DNA of 64,000 nucleotides from Sphingobacterium griseoflavum (GTDB lineage: Bacteria; Bacteroidota; Bacteroidia; Sphingobacteriales; Sphingobacteriaceae): contig NZ_BNAF01000014.1 of assembly GCF_014653155.1 (NCBI RefSeq), positions 1 through 64,000 of the forward strand, given 5' to 3'. The notes under the pieces are model-generated. The model was not told where the DNA came from. It did not search any database and worked only from the letters and a program-made list of their open reading frames with translations. Shown one piece after another: positions 25,435 through 34,786 of the stretch (position 1 is its first letter; each line of letters begins with the position of its first letter). Position numbers and translations under genes: made by a program.

Positions 25435-27900
25435 ATGAAACAGTGGTTTAAGGACAACTCTACACACCTTGCAATAATTGCCATCTTTATTGTATTGGTG
25501 TTTTTTTATTTTTCACCGATTTTCGCCGGTAAGACGCTTGTCCAAAGCGATGTGATACAAGCCGAAGGAAGCCAAAAAGAGCTTTTTGATTACCGTGCGA
25601 AAGACGGGCACGCACCCTTATGGACAAATTCGATGTTTGGCGGTATGCCAACTTACCAGATTTGGTACGAGCATGCCAGCAACGTAGCTAGTTACATCAA
25701 CAAAGGTATTCGTGCGCTGTTGCCAGTTCCTGCAGACATTGTGTTGTTGTATCTGCTAGGTGGTTATTTCTTGTTTTCCGTGCTGCGGTTGAAGCCTTGG
25801 CTAGCCGCGGTGGGAGCCGTCGCCTTGGCATTTACCTCCTATAATTTTATATACATTGAAGCGGGGCATGTTAACAAGGCTTATGCTATCGCCTATCTAG
25901 CACCGATTATTGGCTCTGTGTTACTCTGTTTTCGAGGTAGCCGTTTATGGGGGCCTGTTTTACTCTGTTTGTTTCTCACGATGGAGGTTCGTACAAATCA
26001 CGTACAAATCACGTATTATCTATTTATTGCATTGCTAATTTATGTCATTATCGAGTTGTTTTACGCGATTCGCGATAAGAAATTGAAAGGGTTTGTTCAA
26101 GCCTCCGCCTTGCAGGTTGCGGCTGCGGCCGTGGCGATATTGGTGAATGCTTCCGTTCTGTTCCCGACTTATGAATATAGCAAACTTACCACGCGGGGAA
26201 AAGCTAATATCCAAAAGGTGGAGGAGGGAGCTAGCGATAGTGGATTAGACCGTGAGTATGCCTATCAATGGAGTCAAGGCGTAGGGGAAAATATCACTTT
26301 TCTAATTCCGAATGCCTATGGAGGCCGTACGGGCGGGACGTTAGATAAGGACGCGGAAGTTGTGAAATTCTTTATGAAAATAGGCGCGCCGGAAAACCAG
26401 GCATTGCAATATGCGGAGCGCATTCCAACCTATTGGGGGGAAAAGATATTCACATCGGGGCCTTGGTATTTTGGTGCTGGAATATTCTTCCTGTTTATTT
26501 TAGGATTAATGATCGTTAAAGGACGGATAAAATGGTGGATTTTGATTGCAACAGCCCTTTGCCTATTCTTGTCTTTCGGTCGACATTTCCCGTTCATATC
26601 CGACTTGTTCTTCGACTATTTTCCGATGTACAACAAATTTCGGGCAGTAGAATCGATACTGGTTATTCCGGCGATATTGATCCCCTTGTTGGCGATTTTA
26701 ACGGTGAACGAGCTATTCAACCGAGCCTCGGAAATTCCGAAGTTGGACAAAACGGTGTTATACACGTTTATTGCAGTAGGCGGATTCTGTCTATTGGTAG
26801 GTCTGATGCCAAGTCTGTTTTTAGACTTCAAGAACTCTGGCCATCAGGACTATATCAACTCCATCGGACAGCAACTCGGCGGACAGGCTGCTGGTGCGGA
26901 ATTTTCGAATGCCCTGATTAAAGACCGGTCGTCGCTAGCCAGCAAAGACGCATACCGCTCCTTTTTTATCGTTGCGATCACCTTCGGATTAATTTGGTTT
27001 TATATCAAGAAGAAGCTTACGATGCCTGTTTTCGTTATTGTTCTGGGTATCGTGACGCTTGCTGATCTTTGGGCGGTGGACAAACGTTACCTCAATAACG
27101 ACTCTTTCATAGAAGAGAAAGCAAAAACACATATCGTCGAACGGGAAGTAGATCAATTGATTCGTTTGGATAAAGATCTGAGCTATCGGGTAATGGATTT
27201 GACTACGAATCCTTTTTCGGACGCAAGAGCCTCCTACTTCCACAAAAACATCGGCGGTTACCATGCCGCGAAATTGATGCGTTTTCAGGAGGTGTTAGAG
27301 CATCAGTTTAACGGCGCGATCAACGAAGACGTTTTAGACATGTTCAACGTTCGGTACCTGATCACGCAGAATCCTCAGAACGGTGCTGAGCAAATTCAAC
27401 GTCGCAGTACAGCTGCGGGCAACGCTTGGTTTGTGAATAAAGTGACCTTTGTGAAAGATAATGCACAGGAAATGCAGGCGATCGGCAGTTTCGACCCTCG
27501 GAAAGAGGCGTTCGTCCATGAATCGTTTAAAAATCAATTAAATACGTCAAAATTGGGGCTTCCGTCCAATGCGGAAATTCGGTTGGTTTCGTATCATCCC
27601 GATACGTTGAAGTATGAATCCACATCGCCTAATGATGCGTTTGCCGTTTTCTCGGAGGTATTCTACGACAAAGGCTGGAAAGCGTATATTGATGGCAATG
27701 AAGTGCCAATCATCCGTGCCGACTATTTACTGAGAGCGTTGCAGGTGCCAGGAGGCAACCATACCATTGAGTTTATCTTTGCACCGGATTCTATTCGGAT
27801 CAGCAACTTGATCTCGCTTATTGCATCAATCGTTTTGGTGTTGGGGCTTGCTGTGGCTGTTGCGTTTAGTATTCGTAAAAAAATAAGCGCCACTAAATAA
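25435..27900 (+). CDS. YfhO-family polytopic membrane protein
   Basis: This 821-aa protein has about twelve to fourteen membrane segments and the family features of YfhO: an early extracytoplasmic loop with V-Q-S-D-V-I-Q-A-E-G, then P-L-W-T-N-S-M-F-G-G-M-P-T-Y, and a large periplasmic C-terminal part before a final helix. YfhO proteins resemble GT-C glycosyltransferases and in Gram-positives glycosylate lipoteichoic acid. In Bacteroidota the acceptor is unknown. It is monocistronic and followed by a strong terminator shared with rnhB. Confidence 0.85.
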   Translation: MKQWFKDNSTHLAIIAIFIVLVFFYFSPIFAGKTLVQSDVIQAEGSQKELFDYRAKDGHAPLWTNSMFGGMPTYQIWYEHASNVASYINKGIRALLPVPADIVLLYLLGGYFLFSVLRLKPWLAAVGAVALAFTSYNFIYIEAGHVNKAYAIAYLAPIIGSVLLCFRGSRLWGPVLLCLFLTMEVRTNHVQITYYLFIALLIYVIIELFYAIRDKKLKGFVQASALQVAAAAVAILVNASVLFPTYEYSKLTTRGKANIQKVEEGASDSGLDREYAYQWSQGVGENITFLIPNAYGGRTGGTLDKDAEVVKFFMKIGAPENQALQYAERIPTYWGEKIFTSGPWYFGAGIFFLFILGLMIVKGRIKWWILIATALCLFLSFGRHFPFISDLFFDYFPMYNKFRAVESILVIPAILIPLLAILTVNELFNRASEIPKLDKTVLYTFIAVGGFCLLVGLMPSLFLDFKNSGHQDYINSIGQQLGGQAAGAEFSNALIKDRSSLASKDAYRSFFIVAITFGLIWFYIKKKLTMPVFVIVLGIVTLADLWAVDKRYLNNDSFIEEKAKTHIVEREVDQLIRLDKDLSYRVMDLTTNPFSDARASYFHKNIGGYHAAKLMRFQEVLEHQFNGAINEDVLDMFNVRYLITQNPQNGAEQIQRRSTAAGNAWFVNKVTFVKDNAQEMQAIGSFDPRKEAFVHESFKNQLNTSKLGLPSNAEIRLVSYHPDTLKYESTSPNDAFAVFSEVFYDKGWKAYIDGNEVPIIRADYLLRALQVPGGNHTIEFIFAPDSIRISNLISLIASIVLVLGLAVAVAFSIRKKISATK

Positions 27901-27917
27901 TTGAGCTGCTGATTGAG

Positions 27918-27961
27918 AAAAAAAAGCCGCACGGAACCATATCTTTCCATGCGGCTTTTTT
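27918..27961. terminator. bidirectional terminator between yfhO-like gene and rnhB
   Basis: AAAAAGCCGCA and TGCGGCTTTTT pair, with inner GGAA/TTCC extending the stem. A-rich and T-rich flanks make it usable from both sides between these convergent genes. Confidence 0.85.
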
Positions 27962-28003
27962 ATGTTGATCCGGGCTGCGCAAGCCGAGTTTGCACGGATC
28001 ATC

Positions 28004-28600
28004 TCAAAATAACTTCAACTGGGGTTTCGAGACACGGAATGTTTTACGATGATGCGGCGTAGGTCCAAGTTGCAAAACAGCATTTCGATGTTTTATCGTG
28101 GGATATCCTTTATTGGAAAGCCAGTCGTAATGCGGGAAGTCAGAAGCCAGCTTATTCATATATTCATCACGATACGTTTTGGCCAATATAGAGGCTGCCG
28201 CGATCGATAGGTATTTCCCATCTCCTTTGACAATACATGTATGGGGAATGTTGTTGTAGGGTTTGAACCTATTCCCATCGACGATGATATAAGCGGCAGG
28301 TGTTTCGAGCAGGTCTAACGCGCGATGCATCGCTAGGTAGGATGCATTCAGGATATTTATGCTGTCAATTTCTTCGGCCGAGACGCTGGCCACGGCAAAG
28401 GCTAATGCCTCTTGCTCAATAATCGGTCTTAGCGTCATTCTTTTCTTTTCCGAGAGCTGTTTGGAGTCATTGAGCAGGGGATTGCAATAACCTGTAGGGA
28501 AGATCACTGCTGCCGCAAAAACCGGTCCTGCCAAACATCCCCTGCCGGCCTCATCACACCCCGCTTCGATAAATTGTTGTTGAAATGTGGAGATTAACAT
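28004..28600 (-). CDS. rnhB: ribonuclease HII
   Basis: This 198-aa enzyme cleaves RNA in RNA-DNA hybrids and at single ribonucleotides in DNA. The active-site block is intact: [12 protein letters not shown] (about residue 13-24), Y-I-I-V-D-G-N (about 105) and [14 protein letters not shown] (about 132-145). The start is ATG 28600, no leader gene. Convergent with the YfhO gene. Confidence 0.96.
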   Translation of the reverse strand: MLISTFQQQFIEAGCDEAGRGCLAGPVFAAAVIFPTGYCNPLLNDSKQLSEKKRMTLRPIIEQEALAFAVASVSAEEIDSINILNASYLAMHRALDLLETPAAYIIVDGNRFKPYNNIPHTCIVKGDGKYLSIAAASILAKTYRDEYMNKLASDFPHYDWLSNKGYPTIKHRNAVLQLGPTPHHRKTFRVSKPQLKLF

Positions 28601-28811
28601 GTTACGAAATTACAAAAATCGAGGCGAAGTACAACTGCGATCAGATGTGGGCTTGCAGGCTTGCCCTCGGAAGGGCTTCGAACGCTGTCAGGATGTAACT
28701 TCTCTGTGATGCAGCGTCGTTTACACTATTTTACATTTCTTATCTTTTTCTTTGTAAAGTGGTAAGCGAACTCGGGAAGAAACGGGGTTCCCGCCTAATA
28801 GGGTGTACTTC

Positions 28812-29528
28812 ATGAAGCGATATTTAATAGGCATAATTTTATTTGTTGTGGGAGTTTCGGCTTTTGCACAAAAGACAACAAAGATCAACTTGGAATCTTT
28901 GGCAAACGTGGAAACGGACGGAGATTTGGGTGAATGGCCGGCTTTGATAGATGTGGCGCAGGATGGCAATTGGTTGTATCAGCTCGCCAAAGATGATCGA
29001 TACATACACGTAGCCATTGTGGTCAGAAATCCTCTACTGCAGCAGATGGCCGCACGCCACGGTATTGTTTTCAGCGTAATTTCAAACGGTAAAAATAAAC
29101 GTCCAACGCAGTTTATATTTCCTTTCCCCGACGCCGAAGTGAAACGCGCCATACAGCATGAAGAGCATATGCAACGAGACGACGACAAGAAGAAACTTAT
29201 CGAGCGTTCTAGAGGATATTATGTGCAAGGATTTTTAGAGATTCCAGATGGACTACTATCCTTCGAAAATACTTACGGTTTGGCGGCGAAGGCCACTTTG
29301 CTTGCGGATGCACTTGTCTACGAAGCCCGTATACCGATAGCGTCGTTGGATCTGCAGGTAACACCGACTAAGCTCAAGATTGAAATTAACGACGGCTTCT
29401 CATTGTTGCCAGCGGCAAAAAGGCAGTCTGCAGCCACGCGCTACAGCTACGGCACTATTCGGCCCGCCGAGGCAAAACCAAAGGCAAAGCAAACACGGGC
29501 AGTGCTGCTTGAAACAACAATCCAATAG
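28812..29528 (+). CDS. secreted CBM9-like / sugar-binding-fold protein
   Basis: This 238-aa protein has a signal peptide (M-K-R-Y-L-I-G to V-S-A-F-A-Q, about 20 residues). The mature chain begins like carbohydrate-binding module 9 and related folds: D-G-D-L-G-E-W-P, then L-Y-Q-L-A-K-D-D-R-Y-I-H-V-A-I-V-V-R-N, the pattern of a strand pair displaying a solvent-side ligand site. The C-terminal part has A-R-I-P-I-A-S-L. It starts at ATG 28812 rather than the upstream in-frame GTG at 28803. It lies 12 bp before a large outer-membrane barrel gene, so the two are likely an operon and may work together at the surface. Confidence 0.6.
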   Translation: MKRYLIGIILFVVGVSAFAQKTTKINLESLANVETDGDLGEWPALIDVAQDGNWLYQLAKDDRYIHVAIVVRNPLLQQMAARHGIVFSVISNGKNKRPTQFIFPFPDAEVKRAIQHEEHMQRDDDKKKLIERSRGYYVQGFLEIPDGLLSFENTYGLAAKATLLADALVYEARIPIASLDLQVTPTKLKIEINDGFSLLPAAKRQSAATRYSYGTIRPAEAKPKAKQTRAVLLETTIQ

Positions 29529-29540
29529 AAAAAGAGATCA

Positions 29541-32342
29541 ATGAATAATATGAAAAAATTAGGTATACTGCTTTACAGTTTCTTTTTTTGGTGCGCGTGG
29601 CAAGAGGCTGCAGCCCAAACAGGCAAAACAGTGCAGGGGATGTTGCGGGACAAGGAGTCTCGCGTCGTAGCAGGCGCGTCGGTACAATTGATTGCCGGAG
29701 CCGATACCCTAGGGACAAGCTCATCACAGGCTGGGATCTTTACGTTTCAACAGGTAAGGGCTGAATCTTTCAAAATTAGGGTTGCGAGTCTAGGCTTTGA
29801 ACCTTTCGAGAAAGCGTTTACCTTTCCTTCGGGGCAAGAGAAAATGGTTATCCCTTCATTTGAATTGGTGGGCATCGCCAATATGCTAGAAGAGGTCGTT
29901 GTGGACGGGGTTTTGACGGTTCAGGTAAAAGGTGACACACTAGAATACACGACAAAAGATCTTAAACTTCGGGACAACGCGCTGGTCGAGGATGCGTTAA
30001 AACGTCTACAGGGCGTTGAAGTGGACAAGGATGGCGCTGTTACGGCGCAAGGCGAGCAAATTACACGCGTGCGGATCAACGGGAAGGATTTTTTCGGCGG
30101 AGATGTGAAAACGGCAACCCAAAATTTACCAGCAGACATCATCAATAAAATTCAGGTTATTGATGACTATGGCGATATGGCTAACCTAACGGGCAACAAA
30201 ACTGGAGATGCACAGAAGATCTTAAACATCGAAATAGATCCGGAAAAAAATAAAGGCTATACCACGACGCTGCGTGCCGGGTATGGTACGGACAATCGAT
30301 ATCAGGCGACAGCAAGTGCGATCTTGATGCGAGACAAGATGCAGTTTTCCGTTTTGGGAAACCTGAATAATATCAATGCACCTCTGTTTGATTTTAACAC
30401 GCAAGGTGGTGGCGCTAGACGTCGTATGGGCGGCGGCGGCGGCCCAGGTGGTGGCGGTAATTTTGGTGGATCAAACGGGATCACCAATACGGGATCTATC
30501 GGATTAAATTATCGTCAGGATTTTAGTGACAAAGTAACCGTGTACGGTAGTTACAGCTTTGGCCACGATGATAATGTTGCTTTGTCATCCAGCTTGAACA
30601 AATTTATTTACCCGGACTCCACGCAAGATAGAAACACCGAATCGGACATCAATACGATTGGAAACGCTCATCGTTTCGAAGCCAATTTGGAATGGAAGCC
30701 CTCCGAAAAAGAGTTTATCAAAGTTACGCCGCAGTTGAGCTATCGGCAGACGAAAACCAATAGCTTTAGTTTTAATGAAAATTTAATAAATGGAGCCTTG
30801 TTCAATACGGAAGACAATACATTAAATGGCATTGCCAAATCACCTAATATGGGGATCAGCGCCTTGTACAACCGTCGCTTAAATGATAAAGGAAGAAATA
30901 TCTTTTTTAATATGAATATTTCGTCCTCAGGTACCAAAGATGATCAAGATCGGATTATCCAAACTTTGGTGGGTGACCCAAACAATAGCAATATGGATGT
31001 GGATAGCCTTTATCGCCGCACCTTGGCTGAGCTTGACAACAAAAGCTGGAATGGAGGGGCAACCGTATCCTATCTCGAACCCGTTAGCCAATATGGTAAG
31101 ATCGAACTGTCGTACGACTATAATGTGAATACGTACGATAACAACCGTAGGCAGGATGCCTTTAATGCAGATGGTAGCACGCTCGACGATCCAAGGTATG
31201 TATTTGACCGGCTTTATGACTATTCATTCACCACGCACCAGTTTGGAGCGAATTATAACTTTAACAACGATAAGGTTAAGTATGCCATTGGATTGGCTGT
31301 ACAGCCCACGCTTTTGGACGGTGATGCCTCCATAGATGGCAATGCGATCGCGATCAATAGGAATGGATTCAATGTCGTGCCGATTGCGCGGTTTGAATAC
31401 AAATTCAGCAGACAGAAAAATCTGCAACTTAACTATTCGGGGCGTGCAAATGAACCTTCCATTACGCAGATTCAACCATTTACGGACAACTCGAATCCCA
31501 CCAATATTATTACCGGTAATCCGGACTTGGCGGCAGAGTTCCAGCATAATTTACGTCTACGCTACAATAGCAGTAATTTCCAAACAGGGAAAACATTTTT
31601 TATGATATTGAACGGTAGTTTGACGGACAATAAGATTGTATCCAACAACCTGCGTCAATCGGATCCGTCTTTGGGTATTATTCAAGAAACGAGCTACCTG
31701 AATGAAGACGGGGCCTTTAATATGCGCGGATTTTATCACTATGGTCGATCGTTTAAAAATAAGGTTTATAGCCTGAACTTTATGGGAAGTTTGAACTACA
31801 ATAACAATCCATCTTATACCGAAGGGAACCTCAACAAAGCACAAAATTGGGTGTTGATGCAAGGGATGATGTTCCGTTATCTTCCATCGGAAAATTTGGA
31901 GATCAACCCTGGGGTCCGTTACAGTTGGGATCATACCTACAATACATTGAACGAGCGTGCTGTCGTGATGCAATCATGGGCGCCAACGCTAGTGGGGTCG
32001 GTCAACATAACGCCTACGATCGTTTTTGGTGCCGATCTATCGAAAACTTTCTACCAAGGCAATGCATACAGCGAAAACCCATTCATAATCAATACATATG
32101 TTGAAAAACGCATGCTGAAGGGAGATCGGGGTGCGCTACGATTGCAGGCTTTCGATTTGCTAAATGAGCAAACCAATATTTCCAGAACAGTGTCTGATAT
32201 ACAGATCTCCGATAGACGCGTTAATCGCCTTGGAAGGTACTTCATGCTGATGTTTACCTATAAACTCTCCAAATTTGCCGGTGGAATGAATCCTTTCCAA
32301 GAGGATCAAGGTCCTGAAGGGATGAGACGTCCACGGAGATAG
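29541..32342 (+). CDS. TonB-dependent-receptor-like outer-membrane beta-barrel protein
   Basis: This 933-aa protein has a signal peptide (to E-A-A-A-Q, residue 27). A carboxypeptidase-regulatory domain follows at 30-110 (V-Q-G-M-L-R-D-K-E-S, then G-A-S-V-Q-L), then a plug-like section (V-K-G-D-T-L-E-Y-T, R-L-Q-G-V-E-V-D-K-D-G, R-V-R-I-N-G-K-D-F-F-G-G-D) and a long beta-barrel (300-933). Similar proteins are called 'outer membrane beta-barrel family' and probably import a substrate or bind a partner. Residues 293-312 form a glycine-rich patch. No SusD partner is encoded; the CBM9-like gene just upstream is the only candidate. Confidence 0.88.
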   Translation: MNNMKKLGILLYSFFFWCAWQEAAAQTGKTVQGMLRDKESRVVAGASVQLIAGADTLGTSSSQAGIFTFQQVRAESFKIRVASLGFEPFEKAFTFPSGQEKMVIPSFELVGIANMLEEVVVDGVLTVQVKGDTLEYTTKDLKLRDNALVEDALKRLQGVEVDKDGAVTAQGEQITRVRINGKDFFGGDVKTATQNLPADIINKIQVIDDYGDMANLTGNKTGDAQKILNIEIDPEKNKGYTTTLRAGYGTDNRYQATASAILMRDKMQFSVLGNLNNINAPLFDFNTQGGGARRRMGGGGGPGGGGNFGGSNGITNTGSIGLNYRQDFSDKVTVYGSYSFGHDDNVALSSSLNKFIYPDSTQDRNTESDINTIGNAHRFEANLEWKPSEKEFIKVTPQLSYRQTKTNSFSFNENLINGALFNTEDNTLNGIAKSPNMGISALYNRRLNDKGRNIFFNMNISSSGTKDDQDRIIQTLVGDPNNSNMDVDSLYRRTLAELDNKSWNGGATVSYLEPVSQYGKIELSYDYNVNTYDNNRRQDAFNADGSTLDDPRYVFDRLYDYSFTTHQFGANYNFNNDKVKYAIGLAVQPTLLDGDASIDGNAIAINRNGFNVVPIARFEYKFSRQKNLQLNYSGRANEPSITQIQPFTDNSNPTNIITGNPDLAAEFQHNLRLRYNSSNFQTGKTFFMILNGSLTDNKIVSNNLRQSDPSLGIIQETSYLNEDGAFNMRGFYHYGRSFKNKVYSLNFMGSLNYNNNPSYTEGNLNKAQNWVLMQGMMFRYLPSENLEINPGVRYSWDHTYNTLNERAVVMQSWAPTLVGSVNITPTIVFGADLSKTFYQGNAYSENPFIINTYVEKRMLKGDRGALRLQAFDLLNEQTNISRTVSDIQISDRRVNRLGRYFMLMFTYKLSKFAGGMNPFQEDQGPEGMRRPRR

Positions 32343-32363
32343 GCGAAATGTTACATGGTATAG

Positions 32364-32400
32364 ACGGCTGTAGTTGATAAGAACTGCAGCCGTTTCGTTT
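32364..32400 (+). terminator. terminator of the outer-membrane barrel gene
   Basis: A 12-bp stem (ACGGCTGTAGTT 32364-32375, AACTGCAGCCGT 32382-32393, one G-T pair) is followed by TTTCGTTT. It lies 20 bp after the stop. Confidence 0.8.
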
Positions 32401-32417
32401 ATATTTGTTTACCTTTG
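32374..32417 (+). promoter_or_regulatory. possible promoter region of the M16 peptidase gene
   Basis: Two -7 matches, TATATTTG (32400-32407) and TACCTTTG (32410-32417), occur in tandem. TTG 32374-32376 is 23 bp before the first. The leader would be about 100 nt. The first overlaps the upstream terminator's T-tract. Confidence 0.4.
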
Positions 32418-32519
32418 TTTTTTAGTCGCATTCGGCTTCTGGTCACGATCTGTGCTGTCTAGGGCTCGTTTGTTTGCATGCCACAAGCAAGTATGCAGCG
32501 TTTAATTTGATTTGTTAAT

Positions 32520-33758
32520 TTGAAGAATATAGAGTACGAAATCATTCGATTAGATAACGGTATCCGAGCGGTATACCATCGTCAATCGTCACCGATTACC
32601 CATACCTGCTTCGTGGTGAATGCAGGATCAAGAGACGAATCCGAAGGTAAATTCGGTATGGCCCATTTTATCGAGCACTTGCTCTTTAAACAAACGACCC
32701 GCCGTTCTATGCAGCAGATATTGAATCACTTGGAAGCTGTTGGCGGCGATTTAAATGCTTACACCACGAAAGAATATACCTGTATCCATGCGTCCCTACT
32801 GAAACCCCACCTCAGCAAAGCGTTGGATCTGTTTGAAGATATTATCTTTCATTCGACTTTTCCGGAAGATGAGATGGAGAAAGAGAAAGGGGTAATTGCT
32901 GATGAGATGGCGTCTTATTTAGATAGTCCAGAAGAGTCTATTATCGACGATTATGAAGATATCATTTACAAAGGGTCCGGCTTAGGACACAATATCTTGG
33001 GACTCGAGAAAGATCTACAAGGTTTCTCATCGGTTGATGTCATCGATTTTTTAAAACGAAATTACAATACGAAGGATATCGTTATCGGAATCACGGGCGA
33101 CTACGATTTGAAAACGGTAGAGAAAATGATCCGGCGCTACTTTGGGCCTGTAGCGGCCAACCTGCCGGAACGTGTGCGGCCCCGCACGGAATTGGTTGCG
33201 GCAACGCATTTAGAAATACCAAAGCCAATCAATCAAGTGCACTATATGGTTGGTGCGCCGGCATACGGCATGTTTGATGATCGGAAAACAGGACTGTTGT
33301 TGCTGAATAATATGCTTGGCGGATTTGGGATGAGTTCGATCCTTAATCTTTCCATCCGTGAAAAACATGGTATCGCATACACGGTCGAGTCAAATTATAC
33401 CGTTTTTTCAGATTCGGGACTGTTTACCATTTATTTCGGAACCGATGAGGAAAAAGTAAAGCGTGCAAAGAAGTTGGTTTTTCGGGAATTGGATAAAATG
33501 CGGGAAAAAGGGGTGTCCGACGGGCAGCTGCGGAAAGCAAAGCATAAATTTAAGGGACAAATAGCCCTCGCCGAAGAAAATCGGATGAGTATGATTATTG
33601 CTGTAGCCAAAAATGTGATGGATTATGACCGCGTAATATCGCTGCAGGAAGTGTTCGAAAAGATCGACGAAGTCTCTACGTCCGATCTGCTCACGATTTC
33701 GCGGGACATTTTTGATCCGAATGGATTGACCTCTTTGGCTTTCATCCCGGAAGACTGA
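32520..33758 (+). CDS. M16 family zinc metallopeptidase
   Basis: This 412-aa protein has the inverted zinc motif H-F-I-E-H (about residue 49) with the downstream glutamate in E-K-E-K-G-V-I-A-D-E-M, and a second M16_C domain (180-410). It is a catalytically complete, pitrilysin/MPP-beta-like subunit that should degrade small peptides in the cytoplasm, as it has no signal peptide. The start is TTG 32520: an in-frame stop lies 10 bp upstream and no ATG or GTG lies between. It runs ahead of fabD with a 90-bp gap. Confidence 0.9.
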   Translation: MKNIEYEIIRLDNGIRAVYHRQSSPITHTCFVVNAGSRDESEGKFGMAHFIEHLLFKQTTRRSMQQILNHLEAVGGDLNAYTTKEYTCIHASLLKPHLSKALDLFEDIIFHSTFPEDEMEKEKGVIADEMASYLDSPEESIIDDYEDIIYKGSGLGHNILGLEKDLQGFSSVDVIDFLKRNYNTKDIVIGITGDYDLKTVEKMIRRYFGPVAANLPERVRPRTELVAATHLEIPKPINQVHYMVGAPAYGMFDDRKTGLLLLNNMLGGFGMSSILNLSIREKHGIAYTVESNYTVFSDSGLFTIYFGTDEEKVKRAKKLVFRELDKMREKGVSDGQLRKAKHKFKGQIALAEENRMSMIIAVAKNVMDYDRVISLQEVFEKIDEVSTSDLLTISRDIFDPNGLTSLAFIPED

Positions 33759-33848
33759 TGTATGGAGGGCATTCTTTTATGATTTATATTGTTTAATTTT
33801 GATTTTTTAATAGAGCCTGCGGCTCATCGTACACGCTAATTATTTTAA

Positions 33849-34736
33849 ATGAAAACAGCTTATATTTTTCCAGGCCAAGGTGCTCAATTCGTCGGAATGG
33901 GACAAGAATTGTATAACTTAAATGAAGCATCAAAAGCCTTATTTGAGCAGGCAAATGAAATCTTGGGTTTTCGCATCACGGATATTATGTTTGCCGGTAC
34001 GGACGAAGATCTAAAACAAACTAAGGTAACCCAGCCTGCCATATTTCTACATTCGGTGATCTTGGCAAACGCGTTGGGCGATAGCTTTCAGCCAGCGATG
34101 GTAGCCGGACACTCTTTGGGTGAATTTTCGGCATTGGTTTCTGCTGGAGCCCTTTCTTTTGAAGACGGCCTAAAATTGGTGTCCCAACGTGCAAATGCGA
34201 TGCAAAAAGCCTGTGAAGCACAACCTTCAACAATGGCTGCGATCTTAGGCTTGGACGATGAGACTGTTGAAAAAATCTGTGTCCAAGTAGAGGATGTCGT
34301 CGTGGCGGCAAATTATAACTGCCCCGGGCAATTGGTTATCTCCGGAAGCATAGCGGGTGTTGATAAAGCCTGTGCTTTGTTGACCGAAGCTGGAGCAAAA
34401 CGTGCATTAAAATTAAATGTAGGCGGAGCCTTTCATTCGCCGCTCATGGAACCCGCAAAATTGGAACTCCAAGCGGCTATCGAAGCAACGGAGATCAAGA
34501 CTCCTGTATGTCCTATCTACCAAAATGTGGATGCAAAGCCCTACACGGATCCCGAGACCATCAAAGCGAATCTTATTGCACAACTTACTGGCGCTGTTCG
34601 GTGGACGCAAACCGTTCAGCATATGCTTGCCGACGGTGCGGAAGCATTTGTTGAAGTAGGACCAGGGAACGTGTTGCAGGGACTCGTGAAGAAAGTTGAT
34701 CGTTCTGCACAAACATCTGCCGCAACAATCGCCTAG
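33849..34736 (+). CDS. fabD: malonyl-CoA:ACP transacylase
   Basis: This 295-aa enzyme loads malonyl groups onto acyl carrier protein for fatty acid synthesis. Motifs are F-P-G-Q-G-A-Q-F-V-G-M-G (5-16), the nucleophile in G-H-S-L-G-E (about 89), and the catalytic histidine in G-A-F-H-S-P-L-M (about 197). The start is ATG 33849. A small hairpin (GAGCC-TGC-GGCTC, 33813-33825) lies in the leader and a -7-like TAATTTTG at 33794-33801. No other fab gene is near. Confidence 0.96.
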   Translation: MKTAYIFPGQGAQFVGMGQELYNLNEASKALFEQANEILGFRITDIMFAGTDEDLKQTKVTQPAIFLHSVILANALGDSFQPAMVAGHSLGEFSALVSAGALSFEDGLKLVSQRANAMQKACEAQPSTMAAILGLDDETVEKICVQVEDVVVAANYNCPGQLVISGSIAGVDKACALLTEAGAKRALKLNVGGAFHSPLMEPAKLELQAAIEATEIKTPVCPIYQNVDAKPYTDPETIKANLIAQLTGAVRWTQTVQHMLADGAEAFVEVGPGNVLQGLVKKVDRSAQTSAATIA

Positions 34737-34749
34737 TTATTATCTTTTG

Positions 34750-34773
34750 GCCTCGATTTATCGAGGCTTTTTT
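34750..34773 (+). terminator. terminator of fabD
   Basis: GCCTCGAT, a two-base loop and ATCGAGGC form a perfect 8-bp stem followed by six T residues, just after the fabD stop. Confidence 0.9.
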
Positions 34774-34786
34774 ATAGTTTGTACAT

